Below, piece by piece: positions 8,489 through 17,785 of a stretch of 64,000 nt of DNA. The position numbers and the translations under genes were made by a program. Under the pieces are notes generated by a model. The model was not told the DNA's origin and did no database searches. It worked only from the letters and a program-made list of their open reading frames with translations. This DNA is from Mesorhizobium tamadayense (lineage in GTDB: Bacteria; Pseudomonadota; Alphaproteobacteria; Rhizobiales; Rhizobiaceae). Positions within the stretch are counted from its first letter, which is position 1, and every line of letters begins with the position of its first letter. The DNA lies in NCBI RefSeq assembly GCF_003863365.1, contig NZ_RQXT01000023.1, forward strand, positions 30,716-94,715, read 5' to 3'.

Positions 8489-10783
8489 ATGAAGGTTGCG
8501 GTTCTCGGCGGCGGACCGGCCGGACTCTACTTTGCCATCTCGCTGAAATTGCGCGACGCCGCGCATGAGGTGACGGTCTATGAGCGCAACCGCCCCGACG
8601 ACACGTTCGGCTGGGGCGTGGTGCTGTCGGCCGAAACACTGGACAACCTGACCAGGAACGATCCGGTCAGCGCAGTCTGGATCAGGAAGCATTTCGCCTA
8701 CTGGGACGACATCGCCGTCATCCATGACGGCGAGCGCACGGTCTCCACGGGACACGGCTTCTGCGGCATCGGCCGCAAGCGGCTCTTGATCCTTCTGCAG
8801 CGGCGGGCGCGCGAGCTCGGCATCAAGATGATGTTCGAGACCGATGTCGCCGACCCCAGGCCCTTCATGGAAACGCATGACCTGGTGGTCGCGGCCGACG
8901 GGCTGAACTCGAAGTCCCGCGCCACTTTCGCCGATGTCTTCAAGCCGGACATCGACACCCGCAAATGCAAGTTCGTGTGGCTCGGCACGACGCAGAAGTT
9001 CGACGACGCCTTCACCTTCATCTTCGAGAAGACGGAGCATGGCTGGGTGTGGGCGCATGCCTACCAGTTCGACAGCGAGACCGCGACCTTCATCGTCGAA
9101 TGCAGCGAGCCGACCTGGGAGCGCTTCGGCTTCGGCCAAATGACGCAGCAGGAATCTATCGCCGTCTGCGAGCGCATCTTCGCCAAGCATCTCGGCGGCC
9201 ATCCGCTGATGACTAACGCCAACCACATTCGCGGCTCGGCCTGGATCAATTTTCCGCGCGTGCTGTGCGAGCGCTGGTCGTACAAGAACCTGGCGCTGAT
9301 GGGCGACGCGGCGGCGTCAGCGCATTTCTCGATCGGCTCCGGCACGAAGCTGGCGCTGGAAAGCGCCGTCGCGCTCGCCGACTATGCCGAGTCCGAGCCC
9401 GACCTCGAGGCCGCCTTCCGCAAGTATGAGGATGCGCGGCGCACCGAGGTGCTGAAGCTTCAGTCGGCGGCGCGCAATTCGCTCGAATGGTTCGAGGAAG
9501 TCGAACGATACCTCGGACTCGATCCAGTACAGTTCAACTATTCGCTGCTCACCCGCTCGCAACGCATCAGCCACGAGAACCTCAGGCTGCGCGACGCCGA
9601 ATGGCTGGCGGGCGCGGAAGAATGGTTCCAGCGCAAGGCCGGCGCCGGCGGCAACATGCTGCGCCGCGCGCCGATGTTCGCGCCGTTCAGGCTGCGCGAC
9701 ATGTCGCTCAACAACCGCATCGTCGTGTCGCCGATGGCGCAGTACAAGGCGGTCGACGGCTGCCCGACCGACTGGCATTTCGCCCACTATGCCGAGCGCG
9801 CCAAGGGCGGCGCCGGTTTGCTCTACATCGAGATGACCTGTGTAAGCCCGGAGGGACGCATCACGCCTGGATGCACAGGCTTCTACAAGCCGGAACACGA
9901 GGTCGCCTGGAAGCGGCTGGTGGATTTCGTCCATACCGAGACGGAAGCGAAGATCTGCGCCCAGATCGGCCATTCCGGCGCCAAGGGCTCGACGCGGGTC
10001 GGCTGGGAAGGGACCGACGTGCCGCTCACCGACGGCAACTGGTCGGTGATGGCACCGTCCGCCGTGCCATGGTCGCCGCAGAATCAGGTGCCGAAGGCGA
10101 TGGACCGTGCCGACATGGACGTTGTGCGCGACCAGTTCGTCGCCTCGGCCGAGATGGCCGCCCGCTGTGGCTTCGACATGCTGGAGATCCATGCCGCGCA
10201 TGGCTATCTGCTCTCCTCCTTCATCACGCCGGTGACCAACCGCCGCACCGACGCCTATGGCGGCTCGCTGGAAAACCGCATGCGCTATCCGCTGGAGATC
10301 TTCCACGCGGTGCGCGCGGCGTGGCCGTCCGAGAAGCCGATCTCGATGCGCATCTCGGCCAATGATTGGATGGGCATCGAGGGCGTCACACCCTCCGACG
10401 CGGTCGAAATCGCCAAGCTGCTGCATGAGGCCGGCGTCGACCTTTGCGACGTTTCGGCCGGGCAGACCTCGATCGCCGCCAGGCCGGTTTATGGCCGCAT
10501 GTTCCAGACTCCGTTCTCCGATCGCATCCGCAACGAGGTCGGCATGGCGACAATGGCGGTCGGCAACATCTATGAGCCCGATCATGCCAATTCGATCCTG
10601 ATGGCGGGACGCGCCGACCTGGTGGCGCTGGCGCGGCCGCATCTCGCCGATCCCTACTGGACGCTGCATGCGGCGGTGGCGCTTGGCGATCGCGGCGTCA
10701 AATGGCCGGATCCCTATCTGCCCGGCCGCGACCAGATCTACCGTTTGGCCGAGCGCGATGCGGCAGCGGGGTTGAAAGTATGA
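8489..10783 (+). CDS. Bifunctional FAD monooxygenase / OYE-type reductase (2-aminobenzoyl-CoA or salicylyl-CoA hydroxylase type)
   Basis: A 764-residue fusion. Residues 1 to about 385 form a group A flavin monooxygenase: GGGPAGLY at 8-15, the middle DG motif VVAADGLNSKSR, and the second FAD motif ALMGDAAASAHFSIGSGTK. Residues about 395-764 form an Old Yellow Enzyme-type FMN reductase: APFRLRDMSLNNRIVVSPMAQY, HAAHGYLLSSFITP and the NRRTDAYGGSLENR motif. This order is that of 2-aminobenzoyl-CoA monooxygenase/reductase of Azoarcus evansii and of salicylyl-CoA 5-hydroxylase-type fusions. These enzymes hydroxylate, and for aminobenzoyl-CoA also reduce, the CoA-activated ring. Downstream SDR, crotonase, acyl-CoA dehydrogenase and RidA genes support ring breakdown by a beta-oxidation-like route. 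The actual aromatic substrate is not decided by sequence. Confidence 0.9.
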   Translation: MKVAVLGGGPAGLYFAISLKLRDAAHEVTVYERNRPDDTFGWGVVLSAETLDNLTRNDPVSAVWIRKHFAYWDDIAVIHDGERTVSTGHGFCGIGRKRLLILLQRRARELGIKMMFETDVADPRPFMETHDLVVAADGLNSKSRATFADVFKPDIDTRKCKFVWLGTTQKFDDAFTFIFEKTEHGWVWAHAYQFDSETATFIVECSEPTWERFGFGQMTQQESIAVCERIFAKHLGGHPLMTNANHIRGSAWINFPRVLCERWSYKNLALMGDAAASAHFSIGSGTKLALESAVALADYAESEPDLEAAFRKYEDARRTEVLKLQSAARNSLEWFEEVERYLGLDPVQFNYSLLTRSQRISHENLRLRDAEWLAGAEEWFQRKAGAGGNMLRRAPMFAPFRLRDMSLNNRIVVSPMAQYKAVDGCPTDWHFAHYAERAKGGAGLLYIEMTCVSPEGRITPGCTGFYKPEHEVAWKRLVDFVHTETEAKICAQIGHSGAKGSTRVGWEGTDVPLTDGNWSVMAPSAVPWSPQNQVPKAMDRADMDVVRDQFVASAEMAARCGFDMLEIHAAHGYLLSSFITPVTNRRTDAYGGSLENRMRYPLEIFHAVRAAWPSEKPISMRISANDWMGIEGVTPSDAVEIAKLLHEAGVDLCDVSAGQTSIAARPVYGRMFQTPFSDRIRNEVGMATMAVGNIYEPDHANSILMAGRADLVALARPHLADPYWTLHAAVALGDRGVKWPDPYLPGRDQIYRLAERDAAAGLKV

Positions 10784-11550
10784 GCGCCACCACGATTGCA
10801 GGGCGCCATGCGCTGGTCAGCGGCGGCGGCTCCGGCGTCGGCCGAGCCATCGCGCTGGCGCTCGCCGGTGCCGGTATCAATGTCACCATATGCGGCCGGC
10901 GCGAGGCAGCCCTCGCCAAGGTCGCGGGAGAGAGCGGCCGCATCTTCGGCATCGCCGCCGACGTCACCGACGAAGCTTCGATGGCTTCCCTTTACGAAAA
11001 GGCGGAAGCGGCGCGCGGACCAATCGACATCGTCGTCGCCAATGCCGGCATGTCCGGCAGCGCCCCGGCGCACAGAACCGCGCTTGTCGACTGGCGGCGC
11101 ACGCTCGACGTCAACCTGACCGGTGCCTTCCTGACGGTGAAGCCGGCGCTGGCCGGCATGGCTGCGCGGAAGATCGGCCGCATCATCTTCGTCGCTTCAA
11201 CGGCCGGCTTGAAAGGCTATGCTTACGTCGCTCCCTACGTGGCGGCAAAGCATGGCGTCGTCGGGCTGATGCGGGCGCTCGCGGCCGAAACCGCCAGATC
11301 CGGCGTCACCGTCAATGCCGTCTGCCCCGGCTTCGTCGAAACCGAAATGCTGGAAGAGTCCGTCCAGCGCATCGTCGCAAAGACCGGCCGGGCCGCCGAA
11401 GAGGCACGAGCGAGCCTTGCCGCGATCAACCCGCAGGGCCGCTTCATCCAGCCGGAGGAAGTCGCCGCGGCGGTGCTCTGGCTGTGCAGCGACGCCGCGC
11501 GATCGATCACCGGGCAGGCGATCTCGGTTTCGGGAGGCGAGACATGGTAG
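10780..11550 (+). CDS. SDR-family oxidoreductase (3-hydroxyacyl-CoA dehydrogenase-like)
   Basis: A 256-residue short-chain dehydrogenase. The cofactor motif is SGGGSGVGRAIA (TGxxxGxG type, with Ser for Thr) at about residues 15-26. The NAG motif is VVANAG, the catalytic Ser lies in IIFVASTAG, the YxxxK pair is in YVAAKHG, and the C-terminal substrate loop begins CPGFVETEM. The ATG at 10780 overlaps the upstream stop as ATGA, so it is translationally coupled to the flavoenzyme. In this setting it probably oxidises a hydroxyl or reduces a keto group on the dearomatised CoA intermediate. Confidence 0.9.
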   Translation: MSATTIAGRHALVSGGGSGVGRAIALALAGAGINVTICGRREAALAKVAGESGRIFGIAADVTDEASMASLYEKAEAARGPIDIVVANAGMSGSAPAHRTALVDWRRTLDVNLTGAFLTVKPALAGMAARKIGRIIFVASTAGLKGYAYVAPYVAAKHGVVGLMRALAAETARSGVTVNAVCPGFVETEMLEESVQRIVAKTGRAAEEARASLAAINPQGRFIQPEEVAAAVLWLCSDAARSITGQAISVSGGETW

Positions 11551-12008
11551 CGGGACCGACCTCCGCCGGGCCGGGCAAGGACAGGCTGCGCCTGTGGATC
11601 AGGCTGCTGCGCGCTTCGCGCACGATCGAGGCCGAGCTGCGCGAGCGGCTGAAGAAGGAGTTCGACACCACGCTGCCGCGCTTCGATGTGATGGCGGCGC
11701 TCTACCGGTCGCCGGAAGGCATGCTGATGAGCGACCTGTCGCGCTTCCTGCTGGTGTCGAACGGCAATGTCACGGGGATCGTCGACCGGCTGGTTTCCGA
11801 AGGGCTGGTGACGCGGGCGCGCCGCAATGGCGACCGCCGCACATCTATGGTGCGGCTGACCGAAGAAGGCTCGAAGTCTTTCGCGGCAATCGCCGCCGCG
11901 CATGAAATCTGGGTCGGCGAGCTGCTCGGCAATGTCAGCGAAGACGAGGCGCGCCGACTGACCGGCATGCTGAAATCGTTCCGCAGCAATTGGGAGGGAC
12001 GCGAATGA
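11544..12008 (+). CDS. MarR-family transcriptional regulator
   Basis: A 154-residue winged-helix regulator. The DNA-binding region spans about residues 45-105: LPRFDVMAALYRSPEGMLMSDLSRFL, the recognition helix near SNGNVTGIVDRLVSEGLV, and the wing RRNGDRRTSMVRLTEEG. Such a MarR protein encoded inside an aromatic acyl-CoA operon usually represses it and is released by a CoA-thioester intermediate (family knowledge). The ATG at 11544 overlaps the SDR gene by 7 nt, and the gene ends in an ATGA overlap with the crotonase. Candidate operators are at 8391-8406 and perhaps 651-667. Confidence 0.92.
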   Translation: MVAGPTSAGPGKDRLRLWIRLLRASRTIEAELRERLKKEFDTTLPRFDVMAALYRSPEGMLMSDLSRFLLVSNGNVTGIVDRLVSEGLVTRARRNGDRRTSMVRLTEEGSKSFAAIAAAHEIWVGELLGNVSEDEARRLTGMLKSFRSNWEGRE

Positions 12009-12817
12009 GCGCCATGGCCAAGCTCAAGCCAAAGCACTTTCTCTGGGAAGTCGAAGGCAAGGTCGCAAAAATCAGGCTCGACCGGCCGGAGCGCAAGAAC
12101 CCGCTGACCTTCGACAGCTATGCGGAACTCCGTGACACCTTTCGCGACCTCGCCTATGCCGACGATGTCGACGCCGTCGTGTTCCTGCCCAATGGCGGCA
12201 ATTTCTGCTCGGGCGGCGATGTCCACGACATCATCGGGCCGCTGGTCAAGATGGACATGAAGGCGCTGCTCGCCTTCACGCGCATGACCGGCGATTTCGT
12301 CAAGGCGATGCTCAATTGCGGCAAGCCGATCATCGCGGCAGTCGATGGGGTTGCGGTCGGGGCCGGCGCGATCATCGCCATGGCTTCCGACATCCGCATC
12401 GCCACGCCGGAGGCGAAGACCGCCTTCCTATTCACCCGCGTCGGGCTTGCCGGCTGCGACATGGGAGCCTGCGCGATCCTGCCGCGCATCATTGGCCAGG
12501 GCCGCGCGGCCGAGCTGCTCTACACGGGTCGCACGATGAGCGCCGCCGAAGGCGAGCGCTGGGGTTTCTACAACCGCCTGGTCGATGCGGCTGCGCTCGA
12601 GGCCGACGCGCTCGACATGGCGGCGCGCATCGTCTCCGGCCCGATATTCGCGCACAGCATCACCAAGACACAGCTCAACCAGGAATGGTCGATGGGTCTC
12701 GACCAGGCGATCGAGGCGGAAGCGCAGGCGCAGGCGATCTGCATGCAGACCGGCGATTTCGAGAGGGCGTACAAGGCCTTCGTCGCCAAGGAAAAGCCGG
12801 TGTTCGAGGGGAATTGA
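12005..12817 (+). CDS. Enoyl-CoA hydratase/isomerase (crotonase) family protein
   Basis: A 270-residue crotonase-fold protein. The oxyanion-hole motifs are visible as FCSGGDVHDI (about residues 69-78) and AVDGVAVGAGAIIAMASDIRIA (about 114-135). Aligned by eye to mitochondrial enoyl-CoA hydratase, the position of the first catalytic Glu is not Glu, whereas the second (in AAELLYTG) is kept. The reaction may therefore not be simple hydration; ring-opening or hydrolase chemistry is possible. The start ATG at 12005 overlaps the MarR stop. The operon is then interrupted by a 154-bp palindromic repeat before the acyl-CoA dehydrogenase. Confidence 0.9.
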   Translation: MSAMAKLKPKHFLWEVEGKVAKIRLDRPERKNPLTFDSYAELRDTFRDLAYADDVDAVVFLPNGGNFCSGGDVHDIIGPLVKMDMKALLAFTRMTGDFVKAMLNCGKPIIAAVDGVAVGAGAIIAMASDIRIATPEAKTAFLFTRVGLAGCDMGACAILPRIIGQGRAAELLYTGRTMSAAEGERWGFYNRLVDAAALEADALDMAARIVSGPIFAHSITKTQLNQEWSMGLDQAIEAEAQAQAICMQTGDFERAYKAFVAKEKPVFEGN

Positions 12818-12854
12818 GGATGGTCGCTTTAACGGAGATGCTGGCGGGACAGCA

Positions 12855-13008
12855 CCCCCCTCTGTCCTGCCGGACATCTCCCCCTCAAGGGGGGAGATTG
12901 GATGTCATGCCTGCTTTCGCCAATCTCCAGCGCTGCAGAAAAAGTGCCGGCGGCGAAGCTGCCAATCTCCCCCCTAGAGGGGGAGATGTCCGGCAGGACA
13001 GAGGGGGG
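12855..13008. repeat. Palindromic intergenic repeat, copy 1 of the CTCTGTCC family
   Basis: A 154-bp element bounded by CCCCCCTCTGTCCTGCCGGA (from 12855) and its exact complement ending at 13008. Inner stems of CTCCCCCT type and a core containing CGCCAATCTCCAGCGCTGCA lie between. A second copy at 55508-55660 has the same ends with the core in the opposite orientation. Here it sits inside the aromatic-CoA operon between the crotonase and acyl-CoA dehydrogenase genes, so it is probably transcribed. Confidence 0.85.
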
Positions 13009-13048
13009 CGCCGTAGAGCGGAGGCTTTGGAGAGTAGCGGAGGCAAAC

Positions 13049-14197
<1,149 letters not shown>

Positions 14198-14241
14198 GAC
14201 CATGCCTTGCGAACCGTATTTGAATTAGGGGGAGGCTAGAC

Positions 14242-14637
14242 ATGCACACGATCCTGCAGCCGGAGGGCTGGTCCAAACCGGTCGGCTATGCCAATGGCGT
14301 GGCGGCGCGCGGACGGCTGGTGTTCGTCGGCGGCCAGGTCGGCTGGAACGCCGAGTGTCGGTTCGAGACCGACGACTTCGTCGGCCAGGTGCGGCAGACG
14401 CTCGCCAACATCGTCGCCGTGCTGGCGGAGGCCGGCGGCGAGCCGCAGCATATCACCTCGATGACCTGGTATTTTACCGACAAGGCCGAATATATCGCCA
14501 ACCTCAAGGGGATCGGCGAGGCCTACCGCGCCGTCATCGGCCGGCATTTTCCGGCCATGGCCGCGATGCAGGTGATGGCGCTGGTCGAGGACCGCGCCAA
14601 GGTGGAGATCCAGGCGATAGCGGTGATTCCGGAGTGA
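14242..14637 (+). CDS. RidA/YjgF family protein
   Basis: A 131-residue single-domain protein with RidA-family motifs: GRLVFVGGQVGWN near residues 27-39, QTLANIVAVLAEAGG, and the C-terminal AKVEIQAIAVIPE. In the segment FPAMAAM, where deaminase-active RidA has the conserved Arg (Arg105 in E. coli), I read Met by eye alignment. It may thus belong to a non-deaminase Rid subgroup. RidA-like proteins recur beside 2-aminobenzoyl-CoA-type genes, where an enamine/imine product is expected. The start has the ribosome-binding site GGGGGAGG. It is the last gene of the presumed operon. Confidence 0.88.
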   Translation: MHTILQPEGWSKPVGYANGVAARGRLVFVGGQVGWNAECRFETDDFVGQVRQTLANIVAVLAEAGGEPQHITSMTWYFTDKAEYIANLKGIGEAYRAVIGRHFPAMAAMQVMALVEDRAKVEIQAIAVIPE

Positions 14638-14710
14638 GGGTCTACCCGGGCAACGTCGGCGCTGGTCAATCCGGCGGGCCGTGCACGACCCGCTTGGCTC
14701 TTGCCACAAT

Positions 14711-14730
14711 TTGTGATCAGATGATCACAA
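14711..14730. promoter_or_regulatory. GntR operator, copy 1
   Basis: TTGTGATCAGATGATCACAA: perfect 9-bp arms TTGTGATCA/TGATCACAA around a 2-nt centre. It lies 70 nt ahead of the GntR start codon at 14800. The same arms with centre CA occur at 15635-15654. FadR/FCD-type GntR proteins bind short palindromes near their own gene, so auto-regulation is the simplest reading. Confidence 0.8.
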
Positions 14731-14799
14731 CTGCTTTGGCGGGCGTGTTTTACATGTCTCGGCACATAGCTTTTGTCGGCATCCAAGGAAAGCAAAACC

Positions 14800-15528
14800 G
14801 TGGCTCTGGGCTTCGAACCGGTATCGGGACGCGTCACCGTTCAGGATGGCGTCTACCAGCAGCTTCGCCATGCGCTGATGGTCGGCAGCTTCGATCCCGG
14901 GCAGGTGCTGACAATCGCCTCGCTTGCGGAGGCGTTCGGCACCTCGAACATGCCGGTACGCGAAGCCTTGCGGCGGCTGGCGGCGGAGAAAGCGCTGGAG
15001 ATATCGCAGAACGGCTCGGCCTGCGTGCCGGTGGTGACGCGGGCGCGGCTCGACGACCTTTGCCGGGCCCGCCTCGCTGTCGAGGGGCTGGCCGCCGAGC
15101 TCGGCGGACCGCGCCTGACCGCTGCCGACATCGCCACCTTGCAGAGGGTCACCGATGACCAGCAGGCGATCGGCCGCGATGGCAGCATCTACGAGCTCAT
15201 CGCCAAGAACCAGCAGTTCCATTTCACCATCTATCGCGCCTCCGGCTCCGACGTGCTGTTCCAGCTGATCGAGACGCTGTGGCTGCGCTTCGGCCCTTAC
15301 ATGCGGCTGTTGTCCAACCATGTCGCGCCGCTGATGCGCGCCGGCACCATGGAGCCCTCGGGCCGGCACGTCGCGATCATCGCGGCGCTCAAGGACAAGG
15401 ATTTCGCGCGCGCCCGCGACGAGGTGGTGGCCGACATCACCGCGACGCAAGAGACTTTGCGCACGATCTGCCCGGACGTGCCGGAGCCCAGGCCAGTCGA
15501 TTTCGCCGCCTTCGGCAAACCGTCCTGA
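14800..15528 (+). CDS. GntR-family regulator, FadR/FCD subfamily
   Basis: A 242-residue regulator. The winged-helix N-domain spans about residues 10-75 (VYQQLRHALMVGSFDPGQ, then the recognition region SNMPVREALRRLAAEKAL). It is followed by an all-helical FCD ligand-binding domain from about residue 85, with likely metal/ligand residues in NQQFHFTIYRA and the His of PSGRHVAIIAAL. I choose GTG at 14800, which has AAGGAAAG about 8 nt upstream, over the TTG at 14773. Two near-identical 20-bp palindromes flank the gene (14711 and 15635), so it probably controls itself and the PLP-enzyme/amino-acid importer genes downstream. Its effector is unknown. Confidence 0.92.
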   Translation: MALGFEPVSGRVTVQDGVYQQLRHALMVGSFDPGQVLTIASLAEAFGTSNMPVREALRRLAAEKALEISQNGSACVPVVTRARLDDLCRARLAVEGLAAELGGPRLTAADIATLQRVTDDQQAIGRDGSIYELIAKNQQFHFTIYRASGSDVLFQLIETLWLRFGPYMRLLSNHVAPLMRAGTMEPSGRHVAIIAALKDKDFARARDEVVADITATQETLRTICPDVPEPRPVDFAAFGKPS

Positions 15529-15634
15529 GACAGGCGACCGCTGACGTCGCAAGCTCCCTGGACGGAAAGAACAGCCGTATTTTGACGTGCCGGACCGCAT
15601 TTCTTCAGCCGCGGCGATTGATCCCTGTCCGGTT

Positions 15635-15654
15635 TTGTGATCACATGATCACAA
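15635..15654. promoter_or_regulatory. GntR operator, copy 2
   Basis: TTGTGATCACATGATCACAA, with the same 9-bp arms as 14711-14730 and a different 2-nt centre. It ends 14 nt before the ATG of the class V PLP enzyme at 15669. A repressor bound here would cover the transcription start or ribosome-binding region. This ties the downstream genes to the GntR regulator. Confidence 0.82.
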
Positions 15655-15668
15655 GCGAGAGACAGACG

Positions 15669-16808
15669 ATGTCCGGGTATTTTCTCTACCATTCGATCGG
15701 CACGTTCCCCGGCAAGGCCGAGCGGATGGCCGCCGCGCTGACGGAGTTTTCCGGCATCTGGTCGGCCGAGGATGACGGCCAGTGGCCGGCCGCGCTGGCC
15801 GCGCGGCAACGCTTCATCGATGCCTGGACGCGGTTGATCGCGACGCCGCAAGGCACGCTCACCACGGCCGAGAATGTCACTGCCGCCCTCTACAGCCTGA
15901 TCGGCGGCCTGCCGGCCGAGCGCCTGGCAGGAAAGCGGCTGCTGGTTGCCGGCGACTGTTTTCCGAGCCTGCATTTCCTGCTCGCGGGATTGGCCGAGCG
16001 TTTCGGCTTCACGCTCGACACCGTGCCGCTGCGGCCGGGCGAAAGCTGGGTGCGCGACGAGGATTTCATTGCCCGCTGGCAATCAGACGTCGGGGTTGCG
16101 CTGCTGACCTTCGTCACCTCGACGGCCTCGCATCGCGGCGACGTCGAGCGGCTCGCCGCGCATGGCCGCGCCATGGGCAGCGTCGTCGGCGTCGACGTCA
16201 CGCAGGGCATTGGCGTGGCGCCGTTTTCCGTTGCCGCGACACCGGTCGATTTCGTCGTCTCGACTTCGCTCAAATGGCTGTGCGGTTCGTCCGGCGCCGG
16301 CATCCTGCAGGTCGCGCCCGAGCTTCTGGCGGCCTGCCGGCCGGAGTTGCGCGGCTGGTTCAGCCAGCCGAACCCGTTCTCCTGGGATCTCGACGCCTTC
16401 ACCTATGCCGACGATGCGCGCCGCTTCGATCACGGCACGCCGGCGATCCTAGCAAGCGTCGCCTCGCTACCCGGGCTGGAATGGGTGGAGAACACCGGCA
16501 TCGACGCCATCCGCGCTCAGAATGCCGTGCTCGTCGAGCGCATCATCAGCGCCGCGCTGGACAATGGCTGGGCGGTCCGTTCGCCCCTCGACGCAAAAGA
16601 GCGCGGCGGCAGCGTCATGCTCGGCCTGCCGCATGGCGCCGAGCCGGCGAAGATCATCGCCGCATTGCGCAAGGAGCGGCTTTATTGCGATGCGCGCGGC
16701 ACCACGCTGCGGCTGTCGCCGGGCATGGTCACCACGGAAGCTGCGGTCGATGCGCTGATCGCGCGGCTCAGGGAGCATATCGGTTCGCGGCAGCGCCGCG
16801 CCTCCTAA
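15669..16808 (+). CDS. Class V PLP-dependent enzyme, kynureninase/PvdN-like
   Basis: A 379-residue aminotransferase class V-fold protein. The PLP-binding region shows DVTQGIGVAPFSVAAT (Asp for the pyridine nitrogen) and the Schiff-base Lys in VSTSLKWLCGSSGAGIL (about residues 198-214). The C-terminal small domain ends TTLRLSPGMVTTEAAVDAL, as in kynureninase and isopenicillin-N-epimerase-like proteins. The ATG at 15669 lies 14 nt after a GntR operator; longer in-frame starts would run back into the regulator gene. A kynureninase role would make anthranilate for the upstream aromatic-CoA genes, but the class is broad. Cys-lyase or epimerase-type activity remains possible. Confidence 0.8.
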   Translation: MSGYFLYHSIGTFPGKAERMAAALTEFSGIWSAEDDGQWPAALAARQRFIDAWTRLIATPQGTLTTAENVTAALYSLIGGLPAERLAGKRLLVAGDCFPSLHFLLAGLAERFGFTLDTVPLRPGESWVRDEDFIARWQSDVGVALLTFVTSTASHRGDVERLAAHGRAMGSVVGVDVTQGIGVAPFSVAATPVDFVVSTSLKWLCGSSGAGILQVAPELLAACRPELRGWFSQPNPFSWDLDAFTYADDARRFDHGTPAILASVASLPGLEWVENTGIDAIRAQNAVLVERIISAALDNGWAVRSPLDAKERGGSVMLGLPHGAEPAKIIAALRKERLYCDARGTTLRLSPGMVTTEAAVDALIARLREHIGSRQRRAS

Positions 16809-16810
16809 TT

Positions 16811-16851
16811 GCAGGCACCGCCTCGCCTGCGGCGCCCGGGAGCTGGGCGCC
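16811..16851 (+). other. Two adjacent stem-loops between PLP enzyme and binding protein
   Basis: Directly after the class V enzyme stop are GCAGGC (16811-16816) with GCCTGC (16825-16830), then GGCGCCC (16831-16837) with GGGCGCC (16845-16851). No T-run follows, so these look like attenuating or mRNA-stabilising hairpins rather than a full terminator. They lie 40 nt ahead of the binding-protein start. Confidence 0.4.
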
Positions 16852-16890
16852 AGAAGGGGCGGAAGAGGAACCGAACCAGAGGGAAGCAAG

Positions 16891-17676
16891 ATGTTGAAAC
16901 GTCTAGGACTGATTGGGGTGATCATCGCCGCGGGCGTCGCCTTCGCGGCGCCGGCCTTTGCCGACAAGATCATGGTGGGCGCCTATCCGGCCAACCCGCC
17001 ATGGGAATACAAGACCGATTCCGGCGGCTTCGAAGGCTTTGAGATCGACGTCGCCAACGATGTCGCCAAGCGCATCGGCGCCGATGTCGAATTCCAGGAC
17101 CTCGGCTTCCAGGCGCTGTTCGCGGCGACCGCTTCGGGCCGCATCGATTTCGCCGTCTCGTCCATCTCGATCACCAAGGAGCGGCTGCAGAACCAGGGCT
17201 TCACGCAGGCCTATTACGACAGCGACGGCACGATCGTCGGCAAGGCGGATTCAACCATCAAGGCGCTCGACGACCTCAAGGGCAAGACCATCGGCGTCAT
17301 CGCCGGCTCGACCGGCGAGGCCTACATGAAGGAAAACGCCGCCAAGCTCGGCGTCGCCGAGACAAAGAGCTACAACGCCCAGCAGGACCTTTTGCTCGAC
17401 GTGCAGAACGGCCGTATCGACGGCGGCGCCGGCGAGCTGGCAGGCTTCCTGTTCGCCATCAAGCAGATGCCGGCATTGAAGATCCTGGTGCGCATCCCGA
17501 CCGGCGAACGCTTCGCGATGATGACCAAGAAGGGCCATCCGCTGCTGGAAAAGGTCAACGACGCCATCAGCGAGATGAAGAAGGACGGCACAATGGCCGC
17601 GATCCACAAGAAGTGGTTCGGCGTCGATCCGGAAGCCGGCACCAGCACGGTGACGCCCGGCCCGATCCCGCAATAG
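16891..17676 (+). CDS. Amino-acid ABC transporter substrate-binding protein, family 3
   Basis: A 261-residue periplasmic binding protein. It has a clear Sec signal peptide (residues 1-24, ending AAPAFA before DKIMVGA). The family 3 signature is PWEYKTDSGGFEGFEIDVANDVAKRIG, near residues 34-60, followed by FQALFAATASGRIDFAVSSISIT. It is paired with the permease at 17786, but no ATPase gene follows in the cluster. The setting between two PLP enzymes suggests uptake of an amino acid or related zwitterion. Control by the GntR regulator through the operator at 15635 is plausible. Confidence 0.92.
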   Translation: MLKRLGLIGVIIAAGVAFAAPAFADKIMVGAYPANPPWEYKTDSGGFEGFEIDVANDVAKRIGADVEFQDLGFQALFAATASGRIDFAVSSISITKERLQNQGFTQAYYDSDGTIVGKADSTIKALDDLKGKTIGVIAGSTGEAYMKENAAKLGVAETKSYNAQQDLLLDVQNGRIDGGAGELAGFLFAIKQMPALKILVRIPTGERFAMMTKKGHPLLEKVNDAISEMKKDGTMAAIHKKWFGVDPEAGTSTVTPGPIPQ

Positions 17677-17785
17677 GCCGGCTAATCACAATCTTCGACG
17701 AGGGCGGCAGCAACGGCTGGCGCTCTCGCTTCGACCATTCGGGTTTTCGCCAAACTCGGCGGGCCTTGTCTCACGGTGAGCGCCG

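Noticed and set aside
15669..16808. Firm naming as kynU
   Set aside because: The class V fold and Lys motif are shared by several enzymes; length and motifs do not decide the reaction.
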